From Aeribacillus composti (lineage in GTDB: Bacteria > Bacillota > Bacilli > Bacillales > Aeribacillaceae), in NCBI RefSeq assembly GCF_007827555.1, contig NZ_VISS01000017.1:19122-83121 (forward strand): 64,000 bases of DNA, read 5' to 3'. The position numbers and the translations under genes were made by a program. The notes beneath the pieces are model-generated. The model was not told the origin of the DNA, searched no databases, and saw nothing but the letters and a program-made list of their open reading frames with translations. Position 1 is the first letter of the stretch; every line of letters starts with the position of its first letter. This document shows positions 50,905 through 60,932 of the stretch, one piece after another.

Positions 50905-52622
50905 AAAAATTTAAGAACTATAACGAGGTAATGGAGTATGCCAAGAGTATAGTTGAAGGTCGGAAAGTCGCTTGTAGAGAACTCATCCAAGCTGCGAAAC
51001 GATTTTTTAAGGATTTAGAAAATCCAAAATACGACCTCAATCCAAAGGAAGCGGAATTCGTTATTCAAATCATTGAAAAAACGTTCGTTCACGATCAGGG
51101 TGAACGATTAGACGGTACACCGTTACGCGGTGAGCCTTTTTTATTGGAACCGTGGCAGAAGTTTATCATCTACAATTTGCTTGGCTTCTATCTCAAAGGA
51201 ACGAAGATCAGGAGATACAAAGAAGCGTTTATCTTTATTCCAAGAAAAAACGGTAAAACGAGACTGATTGCGGCGTTGGCATGGGCCTTGGCGCTCCTCG
51301 AAAGACTATCTGGATCAAAAATCTATATCACTAGCGCGGCCCTGCAACAGTCTTTGCAATCGTTCGATTTCATCCTTTTCAATCTTCGCCAAATGGGCGA
51401 AGATCAAAATTTTCGGATATTGAACAATAACCAAGAAAACAGCATTAGCGGCGAATTCAGCGACGGTTCCATTTACATTCGGGCCCTGGCCGCAAACCCA
51501 GATAAGCAAGACTCCTTGAATTGCAACGTCGGTATTGCAGACGAAATGCACGCCTACAAGACACCGAAACAATACAACATCATTAAAGAGGCAATGAAAG
51601 CCTATACCAACAAACTGATGATCGGCATCACGACTGCCGGCGATGACATGACGTCGTTCTGTTACCAGCGGTTAGAATACTGCAAAAAGATTTTGGATGG
51701 TACCGTAACCGATGAAGCATATTTTGTCTTCATCACAAAAGCTGATGAGGATGAAAACGGGGAAGTAGACTACACAAACCCAATTGAACATGAAAAGGCG
51801 AATCCTAATTACGGAGTAACAATTCGTCCAGAGGATATTTTGAACGATGCCCTTCAAGCTCAGAACGATCCACAGCAGCGGAAAGATTTCTTAGCGAAAT
51901 CGTTAAACATTTACACATCATCGATGAAGGCATATTTCAACATCGATGAATTCAAAAATTCAGACCGTAAATATTGTTGGACTATTGAGCAATTAGCAAA
52001 ACTGCCGATCGATTGGTTCGGTGGTGCCGATCTTTCAAAATTGCACGATTTGACTGCGGCTGCGCTGTACGGAAACTACAACGGAGTTGATATAGCAATT
52101 ACTCACGCGTGGTTCCCGATTGTTGCCGCAACTAGAAAAGCGGAGGAAGATAATATTCCTTTGTTCGGATGGAAGGACGATGGCTGGCTCACGATGACCA
52201 ATACACCGACTGTCAACCATTCCGATGTGGTTAAGTGGTTTGAGGACATGCGGTCAAAAGGATTCAAAATTAAGCAAGTCGGTTTTGACCGAAAGTTCGG
52301 TCGTGAATTTTTCATGGCCATGAAGCGTAAGAGATTCAGTATTGTTGATCAACCGCAATATTACTACAAGAAGTCAGAAGGTTTCCGGCGTATTGAGAAG
52401 CAAGTGAAAGATGGAAATTTCTACTATCTACATTCTCAAGCGTTTGAGTATTGTGTACAAAACGTTCATGCGGTTGAGAAAACGGACGATATGATTCAGT
52501 TTGAAAAAATTGAGGACAAGCATCGCATTGATATTTTTGACGCCACTGTTTTTGCTGCAATAAGAATGCTTGAGAATATGGAAAAATCAGTGACAGCTAC
52601 AAAATGGTTGAATGGGGGTTGA
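50901..52622 (+). CDS. Terminase large subunit
   Basis: 573 aa. ATPase: Walker [14 protein letters not shown] near residue 115, Walker [12 protein letters not shown] near 205, coupling motif ITTAGDD. Nuclease: [16 protein letters not shown] (first Asp, near 375) and a late [12 protein letters not shown]. It translocates DNA into the prohead and cuts it. The length and motifs are normal for HK97-type terminases. Confidence 0.95.
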   Translation: MKKFKNYNEVMEYAKSIVEGRKVACRELIQAAKRFFKDLENPKYDLNPKEAEFVIQIIEKTFVHDQGERLDGTPLRGEPFLLEPWQKFIIYNLLGFYLKGTKIRRYKEAFIFIPRKNGKTRLIAALAWALALLERLSGSKIYITSAALQQSLQSFDFILFNLRQMGEDQNFRILNNNQENSISGEFSDGSIYIRALAANPDKQDSLNCNVGIADEMHAYKTPKQYNIIKEAMKAYTNKLMIGITTAGDDMTSFCYQRLEYCKKILDGTVTDEAYFVFITKADEDENGEVDYTNPIEHEKANPNYGVTIRPEDILNDALQAQNDPQQRKDFLAKSLNIYTSSMKAYFNIDEFKNSDRKYCWTIEQLAKLPIDWFGGADLSKLHDLTAAALYGNYNGVDIAITHAWFPIVAATRKAEEDNIPLFGWKDDGWLTMTNTPTVNHSDVVKWFEDMRSKGFKIKQVGFDRKFGREFFMAMKRKRFSIVDQPQYYYKKSEGFRRIEKQVKDGNFYYLHSQAFEYCVQNVHAVEKTDDMIQFEKIEDKHRIDIFDATVFAAIRMLENMEKSVTATKWLNGG

Positions 52623-52626
52623 TTCA

Positions 52627-53835
52627 ATGGGGATTTTTAAGCGCAGGAAAAAGATCAGAGCGGATACGCAGACGTATGTTGGCTTATTTATGAGTGGTGA
52701 AGACACATCTTTTCTGATTCCGGGATATACTCGACTTTCTGATAATCCAGACGTAAGAATGGCTGTTCATAAGATTGCTGAACTTATATCGTCTATGACG
52801 ATCTATCTCATGCAGAACACGGAAGACGGTGATATTCGTGTTCGAAATGAACTATCAAGGAAAATTGACATCAATCCGTATAGTCTCATGACAAGAAAGT
52901 CATGGATGTACAACATCGTGTATACCATGCTACTCGATGGTGATGGGAACAGTATCGTTTTTCCAAAATACACTGCTGATGGGTTGATTGATGAATTAAT
53001 TCCATTAGCTCCTTCAAAAGTAAGTTTTGTTGATACGGATACAAGTTATCAAGTTTGGTATCAAGGAAAAGCGTACAATTATGACGAGGTGCTGCACTTT
53101 ATTGTGAACCCAGACCCAGAAAAGCCATATATGGGTAGGGGTTATAGGGCAGTACTAAAAGACATCGTAAATAACTTGAAACAAGCTACAACAACGAAGA
53201 AAAGTTTCATGAGTGGTAAATATATGCCTTCACTCATTGTGAAAGTGGACGCGGCCACAGCGGAGCTTTCGAGTGAAGAAGGCCGGAATGAAGTGTTTAA
53301 GAAATACCTTCAAGCCACGGAGGCGGGGCAGCCTTGGATCATCCCGGCCGAGCTGTTAGATGTGGAACAAGTCAAACCGTTATCCCTTAAAGATATTGCG
53401 ATCAACGAGGCGGTTGAACTGGATAAGCGAACCGTAGCTGGCATCTTTGGAGTGCCGGCTTTTTTGTTGGGCGTTGGTGAGTATAACAAGGATGAGTACA
53501 ACAACTTCATCAACTCAACTATATTGCCTATTGCCAAAGGGATTGAACAGGAACTGACAAGGAAACTGCTCATCAGCCCTGAATTGTATTTCAAATTCAA
53601 CCCACGAAGCCTATACGCATACGACCTTAATGAACTTGCGGATGTAGGTTCCAACATGTATGTACGCGGTATTATGACGGGCAACGAAGTTCGCGACTGG
53701 ATGGGGTTGTCGCCAAAAGAAGGTTTGAGTGAGCTAGTCATCTTAGAAAACTACATTCCTCTCGACAAAATTGGCGATCAAAACAAATTGAAAGGTGGTG
53801 GTGATAATGGGAAGAACGGCGACCAAACAGACTAG
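52627..53835 (+). CDS. HK97-family portal protein
   Basis: 402 aa from ATG 52627. The portal signature regions are visible: [40 protein letters not shown] and [13 protein letters not shown]. It forms the dodecameric DNA gate of the head. Overlaps the protease gene start by 29 bp. Confidence 0.93.
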   Translation: MGIFKRRKKIRADTQTYVGLFMSGEDTSFLIPGYTRLSDNPDVRMAVHKIAELISSMTIYLMQNTEDGDIRVRNELSRKIDINPYSLMTRKSWMYNIVYTMLLDGDGNSIVFPKYTADGLIDELIPLAPSKVSFVDTDTSYQVWYQGKAYNYDEVLHFIVNPDPEKPYMGRGYRAVLKDIVNNLKQATTTKKSFMSGKYMPSLIVKVDAATAELSSEEGRNEVFKKYLQATEAGQPWIIPAELLDVEQVKPLSLKDIAINEAVELDKRTVAGIFGVPAFLLGVGEYNKDEYNNFINSTILPIAKGIEQELTRKLLISPELYFKFNPRSLYAYDLNELADVGSNMYVRGIMTGNEVRDWMGLSPKEGLSELVILENYIPLDKIGDQNKLKGGGDNGKNGDQTD

Positions 53836-54409
53836 GAGTTTACAAACGAATATCACAGCGTCACGGGCAGAACAAGATAATGAAATGTACATCGAAGGAT
53901 ATTTTGCTGTTTTTAATACCGAAACAGAACTGTGGAGAGGCGCATTCGAATCTATTGCTCCAGGAGCATTCGATGAAACGCTATCTAACGACATTCGGGC
54001 GCTAATAAATCACGATACGAACCTTGTGTTAGGTCGCAACAAGGCAGGAACACTAGAATTGAAGGTTGATAGTCGAGGGCTTTGGGGTCGTATAAAGATC
54101 AATCCAAACGACACAGATGCGGTAAATCTTTATGAGCGTGTCAAGCGGGGGGATGTAGACCAATGTTCCTTCGGCTTCAATATTCTTGAAGAAGATGTTG
54201 AATATCGAGATGACGGTACAGTCAAGTGGACTTTAAAGAAAGTTGACCTTCATGAGGTGTCAGTTGTAACATTTCCAGCTTATGAGGATACAAGTGTTCA
54301 AGCAAGAATGACAGAATACGAGCAGCACAAAAAACGCCAGCTTGAACAAAGAAAATTACAGTTAAAGGAGAGGATAAGAAATGGCTTTAAAGCAATTGAT
54401 GCTAATTAA
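53807..54409 (+). CDS. HK97-family prohead protease
   Basis: 200 aa from ATG 53807 with AAAGGTGG upstream. Contains [20 protein letters not shown], the catalytic His in [14 protein letters not shown] and Ser in [12 protein letters not shown], as in the U35 family. It matures the capsid by removing the capsid N-terminal scaffold domain. Overlaps the capsid gene by 29 bp. Confidence 0.93.
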   Translation: MGRTATKQTRSLQTNITASRAEQDNEMYIEGYFAVFNTETELWRGAFESIAPGAFDETLSNDIRALINHDTNLVLGRNKAGTLELKVDSRGLWGRIKINPNDTDAVNLYERVKRGDVDQCSFGFNILEEDVEYRDDGTVKWTLKKVDLHEVSVVTFPAYEDTSVQARMTEYEQHKKRQLEQRKLQLKERIRNGFKAIDAN

Positions 54410-55649
54410 AAAAATTGAGCAACGTAAATCTGCTTTAAATGAATTGCTAGAAAAAGAGAATGAGCTACAAACAAGATCAGCAGAGCTTGAAAAAGCTATC
54501 GAAGAAGCTCAAACGGATGAGGAAGTAAAAACAGTTGAAGAAGAAGTTGAGAAGCTTGAAGCTGATAAACATGGATTAGAAGAGAAAAAATCAAAACTTG
54601 AAGGCGAAATCGCTGAACTTGAAGGAGAGCTTGAGCAACTGAATAGCAAAGTTCCGGTCAATCAGCAACGCAAAAATGAGAAGGGAGAGGTTGAAGGTAT
54701 GAACCGTTTACAGGTACGAGAATTATTAAGAACAGGAGAATACTACAGACGCAGCGATGTTATTGAGTTTTACGAAAAATTCAAGGATTTACGTGCAGTT
54801 ACCGGCGGAGAATTAACGATTCCGGAAGTTGTTGTCAATCGCATCATGGACATTATGGGCGATTACACAACGCTTTACCCACTCGTTGATAAAATCAGAG
54901 TCAAGGGAACAACACGTATTTTAGTAGATACAGATACTTCTCCGGCAACATGGATTGAACAATCCGGCGCACTTCCGACGGGTGATGTAGGTACTATCAC
55001 AAGTATTGATTTTGACGGATTCAAAGTTGGTAAAGTGACATTTGTTGATAACTATTTATTGCAAGATAGCATCATCAATCTCGATGAGTATGTTACGAAG
55101 AAAATTGCTCGTGCAATTGCAAAGGCATTAGACTTAGCCATTGTTAAGGGAACAGGAGCTGCAAATAAACAACCGGCTGGTATCATTCCAAACTTACCTG
55201 TGGAAAATCAAGTGACAATAGAAGCTGATAATAATTTACTTAAAAATCTTGTGAAACAAATCGGTCTAATTGATACCGGTGAAGACAGTGTCGGTGAAAT
55301 TGTTGCAGTTATGAAACGTTCAACTTACTACAATCGATTAGTCGAGTTTAGCATTCAAGTGGATTCTACCGGTAATGTTGTTGGCAAACTTCCAAATTTA
55401 CGTACACCAGACATCCTTGGTTTACGTGTTGTTTTCAATAACTTCCTTGATGAAGACACTGTGTTGTTTGGTGATTTCCAACAATATACACTTGTTGAGC
55501 GTGAGAATATAACAATTGACAGCTCAACTCATGTAAAGTTTACAGAAGACCAAACCGCATTCCGTGGTAAAGGGCGCTTCGATGGAAAGCCGGTAAAACC
55601 GGAGGCGTTCGTTCTTGTAACGATTACGGATCCAGTTCAAGGAGCGTAA
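54381..55649 (+). CDS. HK97-family major capsid protein
   Basis: 422 aa. Residues 8-105 are a charged coiled coil (the delta or scaffold domain), ending near NRLQVRELLRTGEYY, where the protease is expected to cut. The mature coat includes DKIRVKGTTRILVDTDTSPA, ALDLAIVKGTGAANKQPAGI and LRVVFNNFLDEDTVLFGDFQ. AAAGGAGAGG precedes the ATG. Confidence 0.95.
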   Translation: MALKQLMLIKKIEQRKSALNELLEKENELQTRSAELEKAIEEAQTDEEVKTVEEEVEKLEADKHGLEEKKSKLEGEIAELEGELEQLNSKVPVNQQRKNEKGEVEGMNRLQVRELLRTGEYYRRSDVIEFYEKFKDLRAVTGGELTIPEVVVNRIMDIMGDYTTLYPLVDKIRVKGTTRILVDTDTSPATWIEQSGALPTGDVGTITSIDFDGFKVGKVTFVDNYLLQDSIINLDEYVTKKIARAIAKALDLAIVKGTGAANKQPAGIIPNLPVENQVTIEADNNLLKNLVKQIGLIDTGEDSVGEIVAVMKRSTYYNRLVEFSIQVDSTGNVVGKLPNLRTPDILGLRVVFNNFLDEDTVLFGDFQQYTLVERENITIDSSTHVKFTEDQTAFRGKGRFDGKPVKPEAFVLVTITDPVQGA

Positions 55650-55668
55650 TGTTGAAAGGGTGATATAA

Positions 55669-55857
55669 ATGCCTAAATATGTAGTGATTAAAGATTTCAA
55701 AGATTTACAAGACAATAACCATATTTATCGCGTAGGAGATAAATATCCACGGAAAGGGAGACCGAAAAAGGAACGCATCGAAGAATTGCTGGGGAATGAA
55801 AATCGAATCGGTGAACCTTTAATTGCAGAAGTGGATGAGAAAGAAGGCGGTGAATAA
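55669..55857 (+). CDS. Small head protein of unknown role
   Basis: 62 aa, Lys/Glu-rich (DNNHIYRVGDKYPRKGRPKK), directly after the capsid gene. Similar short proteins stand here in many HK97-like phages. AAAGGGTGA precedes the ATG; the stop overlaps the next start. Confidence 0.75.
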   Translation: MPKYVVIKDFKDLQDNNHIYRVGDKYPRKGRPKKERIEELLGNENRIGEPLIAEVDEKEGGE

Positions 55858-56141
55858 TGGATTTAGCAACTGTTGTTGATTTAGTAAAAGAGCGGTTGGG
55901 CATTCGCTCGAACGTTCGTGACACTTATATAACTTCCATTGCAAATGCAGTGGTAACAGAACTTGATGAAGAAAAAGGGTTAGCTATCGATTTAGCTAAC
56001 CCTTATCATTTGATGTTTGTTGTCGATTATGCTACCTGGCGTTATCAAAGCCGGGATAGTGATGGAGTGATGCCTCGTCATTTGCAATATCGATTGCATA
56101 ATTTGATGATTCATGCCGGCGGTGTTCAAAATGACGTATGA
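55857..56141 (+). CDS. Head-tail connector (gp6-like)
   Basis: 94 aa, helical. DLATVVDLVKERLGIRSNVR and FVVDYATWRYQSRDSDGVMP match the phage DNA-packaging/gp6-like connectors that bind under the portal. Position between capsid and head-closure genes agrees. Confidence 0.85.
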   Translation: MDLATVVDLVKERLGIRSNVRDTYITSIANAVVTELDEEKGLAIDLANPYHLMFVVDYATWRYQSRDSDGVMPRHLQYRLHNLMIHAGGVQNDV

Positions 56142-56436
56142 TCATGAGTTGGTTTTAATTAGTGAAACATACGTTGAAGATGAAATTGGCAATCAAATCG
56201 CACAAGAAACAAGAAAACCTGTCTTGTGCAACGTGAAATCGGTCGGTAGAAATGAATTCTACAGCGCTGCAACAGCAGGATTACGGCCGTCGATTGTGTT
56301 TGTGATTCATGGCTATGAATACAACGGTGAACAGAAAGTTGAATTCGAAGGCGTCAGATATAACGTGATTAGGATCTATTCTACGGATTTTGAAGAAGTT
56401 GAATTGACTTGTGAAAGGGTGGCGGTGGATGGCTAA
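56131..56436 (+). CDS. Head closure protein (SPP1 gp16-like)
   Basis: 101 aa from ATG 56131, overlapping the connector gene. Contains YVEDEIGNQIAQETRKPVLC and SIVFVIHGYEYNGEQKVEFE, a small beta-barrel pattern typical of head-closure or stopper proteins. Confidence 0.82.
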   Translation: MTYDHELVLISETYVEDEIGNQIAQETRKPVLCNVKSVGRNEFYSAATAGLRPSIVFVIHGYEYNGEQKVEFEGVRYNVIRIYSTDFEEVELTCERVAVDG

Positions 56437-56791
56437 CATCTCAATCGATCAGTTGACAAATGAGATAGTCAAGGCAGTCCAAGAATATACAACAGAAGTA
56501 GAAGAAAAAGTACAGCAGGCCAGTGATGATGTAACAAAAGAAGGGGTTAAACTTCTTAAACAAAAAAGTCCAAAATTAACCGGTAATTATGCTAAAGGTT
56601 GGGCTCGGAAAAAACAAGGAAAGGGGTATATCATCCATAATAAAACTGATTACCAATTAACTCATTTGTTGGAATATGGACATGTTAAACGTGGTGGCGG
56701 ACGTGTGCAGGCTAAAGTACACATTCGACCCGTAGAAGAACAGATTGTACGTGAATTTGAGAATAGAGTAGAGAAGGTAATTAAAGGATGA
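56429..56791 (+). CDS. HK97 gp10-like neck/tail protein
   Basis: 120 aa from ATG 56429. LLKQKSPKLTGNYAKGWARK and LTHLLEYGHVKRGGGRVQAK followed by HIRPVEEQI are the gp10 family hallmarks. Part of the head-tail joining set; overlaps genes on both sides by 4-8 bp. Confidence 0.9.
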   Translation: MANISIDQLTNEIVKAVQEYTTEVEEKVQQASDDVTKEGVKLLKQKSPKLTGNYAKGWARKKQGKGYIIHNKTDYQLTHLLEYGHVKRGGGRVQAKVHIRPVEEQIVREFENRVEKVIKG

Positions 56792-57102
56792 CTTTACAAG
56801 AGTTATATACTATTCTCAAGGCTACTGGTTTCCCAATAGGTTATTCGCATTTTAAAGGTTCGCAAAAACCACCGTTTATTTGCTATTTTGTTAGTTATTC
56901 TAGCAATTTTGATGCTGATAATAAGGTTTATCAAAAAATCGAAAACGTGCAGATAGAACTTTATACCGACAAAAAGGACTTGGAAGCAGAGAAAATTTTG
57001 GAAGATTTACTGGATGAAAATGAAATACCTTATGAAACTACTGAAACATTTATAACATCTGAAAAACTTTACCAAAAAATCTATGAAGTGAGGTTGATAT
57101 AG
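56788..57102 (+). CDS. Tail completion/tail terminator-like protein
   Basis: 104 aa. PIGYSHFKGSQKPPFICYFV and VQIELYTDKKDLEAEKILED fit the small tail-terminator proteins placed before the major tail gene. It caps the tail tube to allow joining with the head. Confidence 0.75.
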   Translation: MTLQELYTILKATGFPIGYSHFKGSQKPPFICYFVSYSSNFDADNKVYQKIENVQIELYTDKKDLEAEKILEDLLDENEIPYETTETFITSEKLYQKIYEVRLI

Positions 57103-57103
57103 T

Positions 57104-57694
57104 ATGACTGCTCCGACTTCCAATAAAATCAAGTACGGACTTCGGAATGTTCATTACGCTCCGATTATAGAAGATCCTACTACTGGTGCTATTACTTACG
57201 AGACGCCGAAACGTATCCCGGGAAGCGTGTCGTTGACACTTGAACCAGCTGGAGAAAACGTCGATTTTTATGCGGATGATTCTACTTATTACAGTGAAGC
57301 TACCAACAACGGTTATGACGGAGAATTAGAGTTGGCCAACCTGACAGACGAATTCCGCATCGACATCCTTGACGACACATACGAAAACGGAGTAATGTAT
57401 GAAAACGCGGACCAAGTGACAAGGCCTTTTGCTCTTCTCTTTGAATTTCAAGGGGACAAAAAGGCAAAGCGTCACGTCTTGTATTACTGCAAGGCAAGCC
57501 GCCCGACAGTTGCAGGACAGACAAAAGGAGAAACGACTGAACCGCAAACATCTACACTGAACTTTACAGCTCGGCCACGGCCGGATACGAAAGACGTGAA
57601 AGCTGATACGACGCCGGAGATTGACCAAGCCTTGTACGACAGCTGGTATCAGCAAGTGCACGTAAAAGCGCCGCAAGCGCCGCAGGGGGTATAA
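57104..57694 (+). CDS. Major tail protein (phi13-type)
   Basis: 196 aa. KIKYGLRNVHYAPIIEDPTT at the start, GYDGELELANLTDEFRIDIL in the middle and YYCKASRPTVAGQTKGETTE are typical of the tail-tube proteins of this phage group. GC richer than the preceding genes. Confidence 0.9.
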   Translation: MTAPTSNKIKYGLRNVHYAPIIEDPTTGAITYETPKRIPGSVSLTLEPAGENVDFYADDSTYYSEATNNGYDGELELANLTDEFRIDILDDTYENGVMYENADQVTRPFALLFEFQGDKKAKRHVLYYCKASRPTVAGQTKGETTEPQTSTLNFTARPRPDTKDVKADTTPEIDQALYDSWYQQVHVKAPQAPQGV

Positions 57695-57697
57695 TCC

Positions 57698-58045
57698 ATG
57701 GAAAAAACACTGGTGATTGACGGCAAACAAGTTCGCTTCAAATCGAACGCAGCAACACCGCTGCGTTATAAAGCCCAATTCGGAAAAGATTTTTTCAAAG
57801 AAATCTATAAACTCAATGTGATCGGGGAATTGACGGATAAAGACGGCAATTTTAATTACGAGGTATTAGAAAAATTAGATTTTGATTTCTTTTACAACAT
57901 TATTTGGACTTTGGCCAAAACGGCAAATCCGTCCATTCCGGATCCGATTACTTGGTTGGATCAATTTGACGAATTCCCGCTCATGGATATCATTCCGGAG
58001 CTCCAGGACCTTATCATTGCGAGTATCAAGTCTAAAAAAAAGTAG
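57698..58045 (+). CDS. Tail assembly chaperone, upstream (G-like) frame
   Basis: 115 aa. RFKSNAATPLRYKAQFGKDF and FYNIIWTLAKTANPSIPDPI are typical of the chaperone before the tape-measure gene. It ends ...SKKK then TAG at 58043-58045. The heptamer A AAA AAG at 58036-58042 lies right before the stop and should let part of the ribosomes slip by -1 into the next frame. Confidence 0.88.
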   Translation: MEKTLVIDGKQVRFKSNAATPLRYKAQFGKDFFKEIYKLNVIGELTDKDGNFNYEVLEKLDFDFFYNIIWTLAKTANPSIPDPITWLDQFDEFPLMDIIPELQDLIIASIKSKKK

Positions 58046-58248
58046 AGAATCAAGAAGCGTCCAGTGGTGATGAACTCACTACTGAGACGTTTCTTTTTTT
58101 GTGCAAACGCTGTGGACTACAAAAAGATGACCTGGAAGAAATGACGATCGGCATGTGCATAGACTACATCGACGAATATATCCGGGAAATGACTGAGCCG
58201 AAAGAGCGCGTGCGTGAGGCCACGCAAGCCGATTTTGATGCCTTTTAG
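58042..58248 (+). CDS. Tail assembly chaperone, -1 frameshift extension (GT-like)
   Basis: After a -1 slip the frame reads VENQEASSGDELTTETFLFL, CKRCGLQKDDLEEMTIGMCI and DYIDEYIREMTEPKERVREA up to TAG 58246. It has no start of its own near 58042, and overlap with the slippery site is exact, as in lambda G-T and most siphophages. The fused protein would be about 183 aa and binds the tape measure. Confidence 0.85.
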   Translation, partial: VENQEASSGDELTTETFLFLCKRCGLQKDDLEEMTIGMCIDYIDEYIREMTEPKERVREATQADFDAF

Positions 58249-58259
58249 GAGGTGAGAGT

Positions 58260-59720
58260 GTGGCAGATAAAAAAATCAAAGGGATTACTATAGAAATAGG
58301 CGGAGAAACAGTTGGGCTCCAGAAAGCTCTTCAGGATGTTAACAAGAAAAGCCGGGAACTGTCTTCAGAGCTGAGATCTGTTGAAAGACTTCTGAAATTC
58401 GACCCGGGAAACGTCGAAGCGTTAGCCCAAAAGCAAAAGATACTGACCGATCAGATTGAAAACACGACGAAGAAATTGAATCAACTGAAAGACGCTCAGT
58501 CTCAAGTTGAGCAGCAGTTTCAAAGCGGGGAGATCGGTGAAGAACAGTATCGGAAGTTTCGTCGAGAAATCGAATTCACCGAAGTGCAGCTGAAAAAATA
58601 CCGACAAGAACTCCAAAACATGCAGGCGGAGCAGCAAAAGACGGAAGAATCGACGAGGCAGCTGGAAAACTTATTCAAAGTAACGGGAAAAAGTGTTGAT
58701 GATTTTGCAGACGTCTTGGGGAATCAATTGACGAACGCGATCAAAAGCGGGAGAGCCAATTCTGCCCAGCTGGAAAAGGCGATTGACGAAATCGGCAAAT
58801 CTGCGCTCGGCGCCAACGCCGACCTAGATAAGATGCGACAGGCTTTGAAACATCTGGATAGCGGCAGCAGTTTGAAGCAAGTAAAGAAGGAATTTGATCA
58901 GATTGCCCAGGCTGCAAATGATGCTAAGGATGACGTGAAGGGTTTTGGTGACGAGCTCAAGGGCATGGTTGGCGGAATTGTGGCCGGCGGCGGACTAGCC
59001 GGCGCTATAAATCAAGCGCTGGACACGTCAAGGGTAAACACACAGATCGATATTTCGTTCAACGTCCCGGAAAAATCAAAGAAAGCAGTAAAAGATGCGG
59101 TAAATACGATCAAGGCCTATGGCGTCGATGCGGCAGCGGCCCTTGAGGGTGTTCGCCGTCAATGGGCATTGAACAAAAATGCAAGTGATGAAGCGAACCG
59201 AAAAATTGTTGAAGGTGCGGGGATGATCGCATCTTCTTACGATGGCATTGATTTTACCGAACTCATTCAAGAGATTAATGAGATTTCAAGCGAATTGAAC
59301 ATTTCAAATGAAGAAGCGCTTGGGTTGACCAATGCGCTTTTAAAAATCGGTTTTCCGCCCGAACAGTTGGACATCATAGCTGAATATGGTCAACAGTTAA
59401 CGCGGGCTGGCTTTTCAGCACAAGAAGTGCAAGCGATTATGGCGGCGGGCGTCGAGACCGGGACATGGAATATTGACAACCTTTTGGATGGCCTGAAAGA
59501 AGGACGGATTCGGTTGGCCGAATTTGGGCAAGGAGTAGATAAAGCAACCGCTGAATTGTTGCAAGGGACCGGAATATCTGCTCAGCAATTGGAATCATGG
59601 GGCCAAGCTGTTGCTGCTGGCGGTGATAAAGGACGCGAAGCGATGCAACAGGTTGTCAAAGCGTTAAGCGGCGTGAAAGATGAGACAAAAAGAAACGCGC
59701 TTGGTGTAGCTATTTTCGGT
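58260..59720 (+). CDS. Tape measure protein, exon 1
   Basis: 487 codons from GTG 58260 with AGGAGGTGAG upstream. N-terminal part of the tail-length ruler: a long coiled coil (residues 20-150), then the PhageMin_Tail domain with AQEVQAIMAAGVETGTWNID and ending RNALGVAIFG. The frame runs 20 codons into the intron to TGA at 59781. Exon 1 stops after T 59720 in phase 0 with exon 2 at 60933; joined product is 978 aa, giving GVAIFG-TMWEDQG. Confidence 0.9.
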
Positions 59721-59904
59721 AAACGAAAGTTGTGCCGAAACAAAACCGGGCAAAATCGGTGGAAGCTAAGTGAATCGGCGTGAATAAAGTGTTATGGCAT
59801 GTTATAATAAATTATGAAGGGCTAGGGGGACGCCCCGAAAAGCAGATTCCCGACTGCCTGCCCTTCATTTAATTATTCGGGATACAACTACGGGAGGTTG
59901 TAAA

Positions 59905-60687
59905 ATGAATAAGGTTTGTTCTGATTGTGGGAAGGAAAAACCGTTAGATGATTTCGTAAAAGACAAACGATACCCTGATGGGCATAGAAAAAGGTGTAAA
60001 CAATGCGAAAACTTGAGACGAAGAAAAACACCTGTACTACCGCAACCGAGAGATGGGCACAAATATTGTGCTAAATGTCTTAAAGAAAAAACGTTGGATG
60101 AATTTAATTTCAGAAACGTAAAAGGGGAAAAGAAACCATTCAGTTATTGTAAAGAATGCGAAAGAGAATACAATCGAAACAAATATCTTCATGTGTGCCA
60201 GAAATGCGGAAAAAGTTATCGTTCAGGGAAAAATAAATCTACTTATTGTAAGGAATGTTACTCGGAGCTTTTAAGAGATTTAGAAACCAATCCTTCAAAA
60301 GTGATATACATGGACTGGAGCGGAGAAAATAACCCTATGTATGGGGTTAGACGTTTCGGAAAATCTAATCCTAATTATAATCCCAACAAAACAGACGAAG
60401 AAAGAGAAAGAGAACGTCTTGTTGAAGGTTACAGCACATGGAGAACACAGGTGTATGAAAGAGATAATTATACATGTCAATGTTGCGGAGACAATAGAGG
60501 CGGAAATTTAATAGCCCATCACTTGGACAGTTGGGATTGGTGCAAAGAAAAACGTCTTGATGTCAGTAATGGGATAACTTTATGCGTGACATGCCATAAA
60601 AGATTTCATGATATATATGGTTATGGAAAAAATACTAAACAACAATTTTATACTTTTTTGTCATTAGTCCAAAAGCACTCCGTATGA
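59905..60687 (+). CDS. Intron-encoded HNH homing endonuclease
   Basis: 260 aa. Four Cys-pair zinc ribbons in the first 120 residues (CSDCGKEK, CKQC, CAKCLKEK, CKEC, CQKCGKSY, CKEC), two NUMOD3-like DNA-binding repeats (SGENNPMYG and GKSNPNYNP near 140-165) and a C-terminal HNH part (CQCCGDNRG, IAHHLDSWD, NGITLCVTCHKRFHD). It would cut intronless tape-measure alleles and drive intron spread. GGGAGG precedes the ATG. Confidence 0.9.
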   Translation: MNKVCSDCGKEKPLDDFVKDKRYPDGHRKRCKQCENLRRRKTPVLPQPRDGHKYCAKCLKEKTLDEFNFRNVKGEKKPFSYCKECEREYNRNKYLHVCQKCGKSYRSGKNKSTYCKECYSELLRDLETNPSKVIYMDWSGENNPMYGVRRFGKSNPNYNPNKTDEERERERLVEGYSTWRTQVYERDNYTCQCCGDNRGGNLIAHHLDSWDWCKEKRLDVSNGITLCVTCHKRFHDIYGYGKNTKQQFYTFLSLVQKHSV

Positions 60688-60698
60688 GTGCTTTTTTT
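60672..60698 (+). terminator. Terminator inside the intron after the HNH gene
   Basis: AAAGCACTC CGTAT GAGTGCTTT followed by TTTT overlaps the HNH stop codon. It would end transcripts of the endonuclease, yet lies inside the primary tape-measure transcript. Confidence 0.7.
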
Positions 60699-60932
60699 AT
60701 TACGCCGATTCATATGCCAACACCGAGGTAACAGGGAACACCACCCTGCACCGTAGAGCGTAGGCGGTGAGCGTTAAGGGAGCAATAATCCGCCCAAGAG
60801 TGTCCGGCAACCAATGTTTTGTTGGTTGAAAATGTACGCCGAACCGGGCTGGAATTGACCAGCCGTATCCCAAAAGGGTATGAGGGAAACCTCCGGAAGC
60901 AAAGGATAAAAAGCCTTTGCGATAACAAATTG

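Larger units (their letters stand above)
59721..60932 (+). mobile_element. Group I intron in the tape measure gene
   Basis: P1 forms between exon TTTCGGT (59714-59720) and GCCGAAA (59734-59740), with the expected U-G pair at the splice site. TTGT at 59730-59733 pairs with exon 2 ACAA (60933-60936) as P10. The intron ends in G at 60932. It is 1212 nt, holds an HNH endonuclease gene, and keeps structured ends (59741-59870 and 60700-60932). All of this fits a phage group I intron; subgroup not assigned. Confidence 0.85.

Noticed and set aside
56411..56428. Longer start for the gp10-like gene
   Set aside because: The extra codons overlap the head-closure gene and lack an RBS; ATG 56429 has a GGGTGG-type site.
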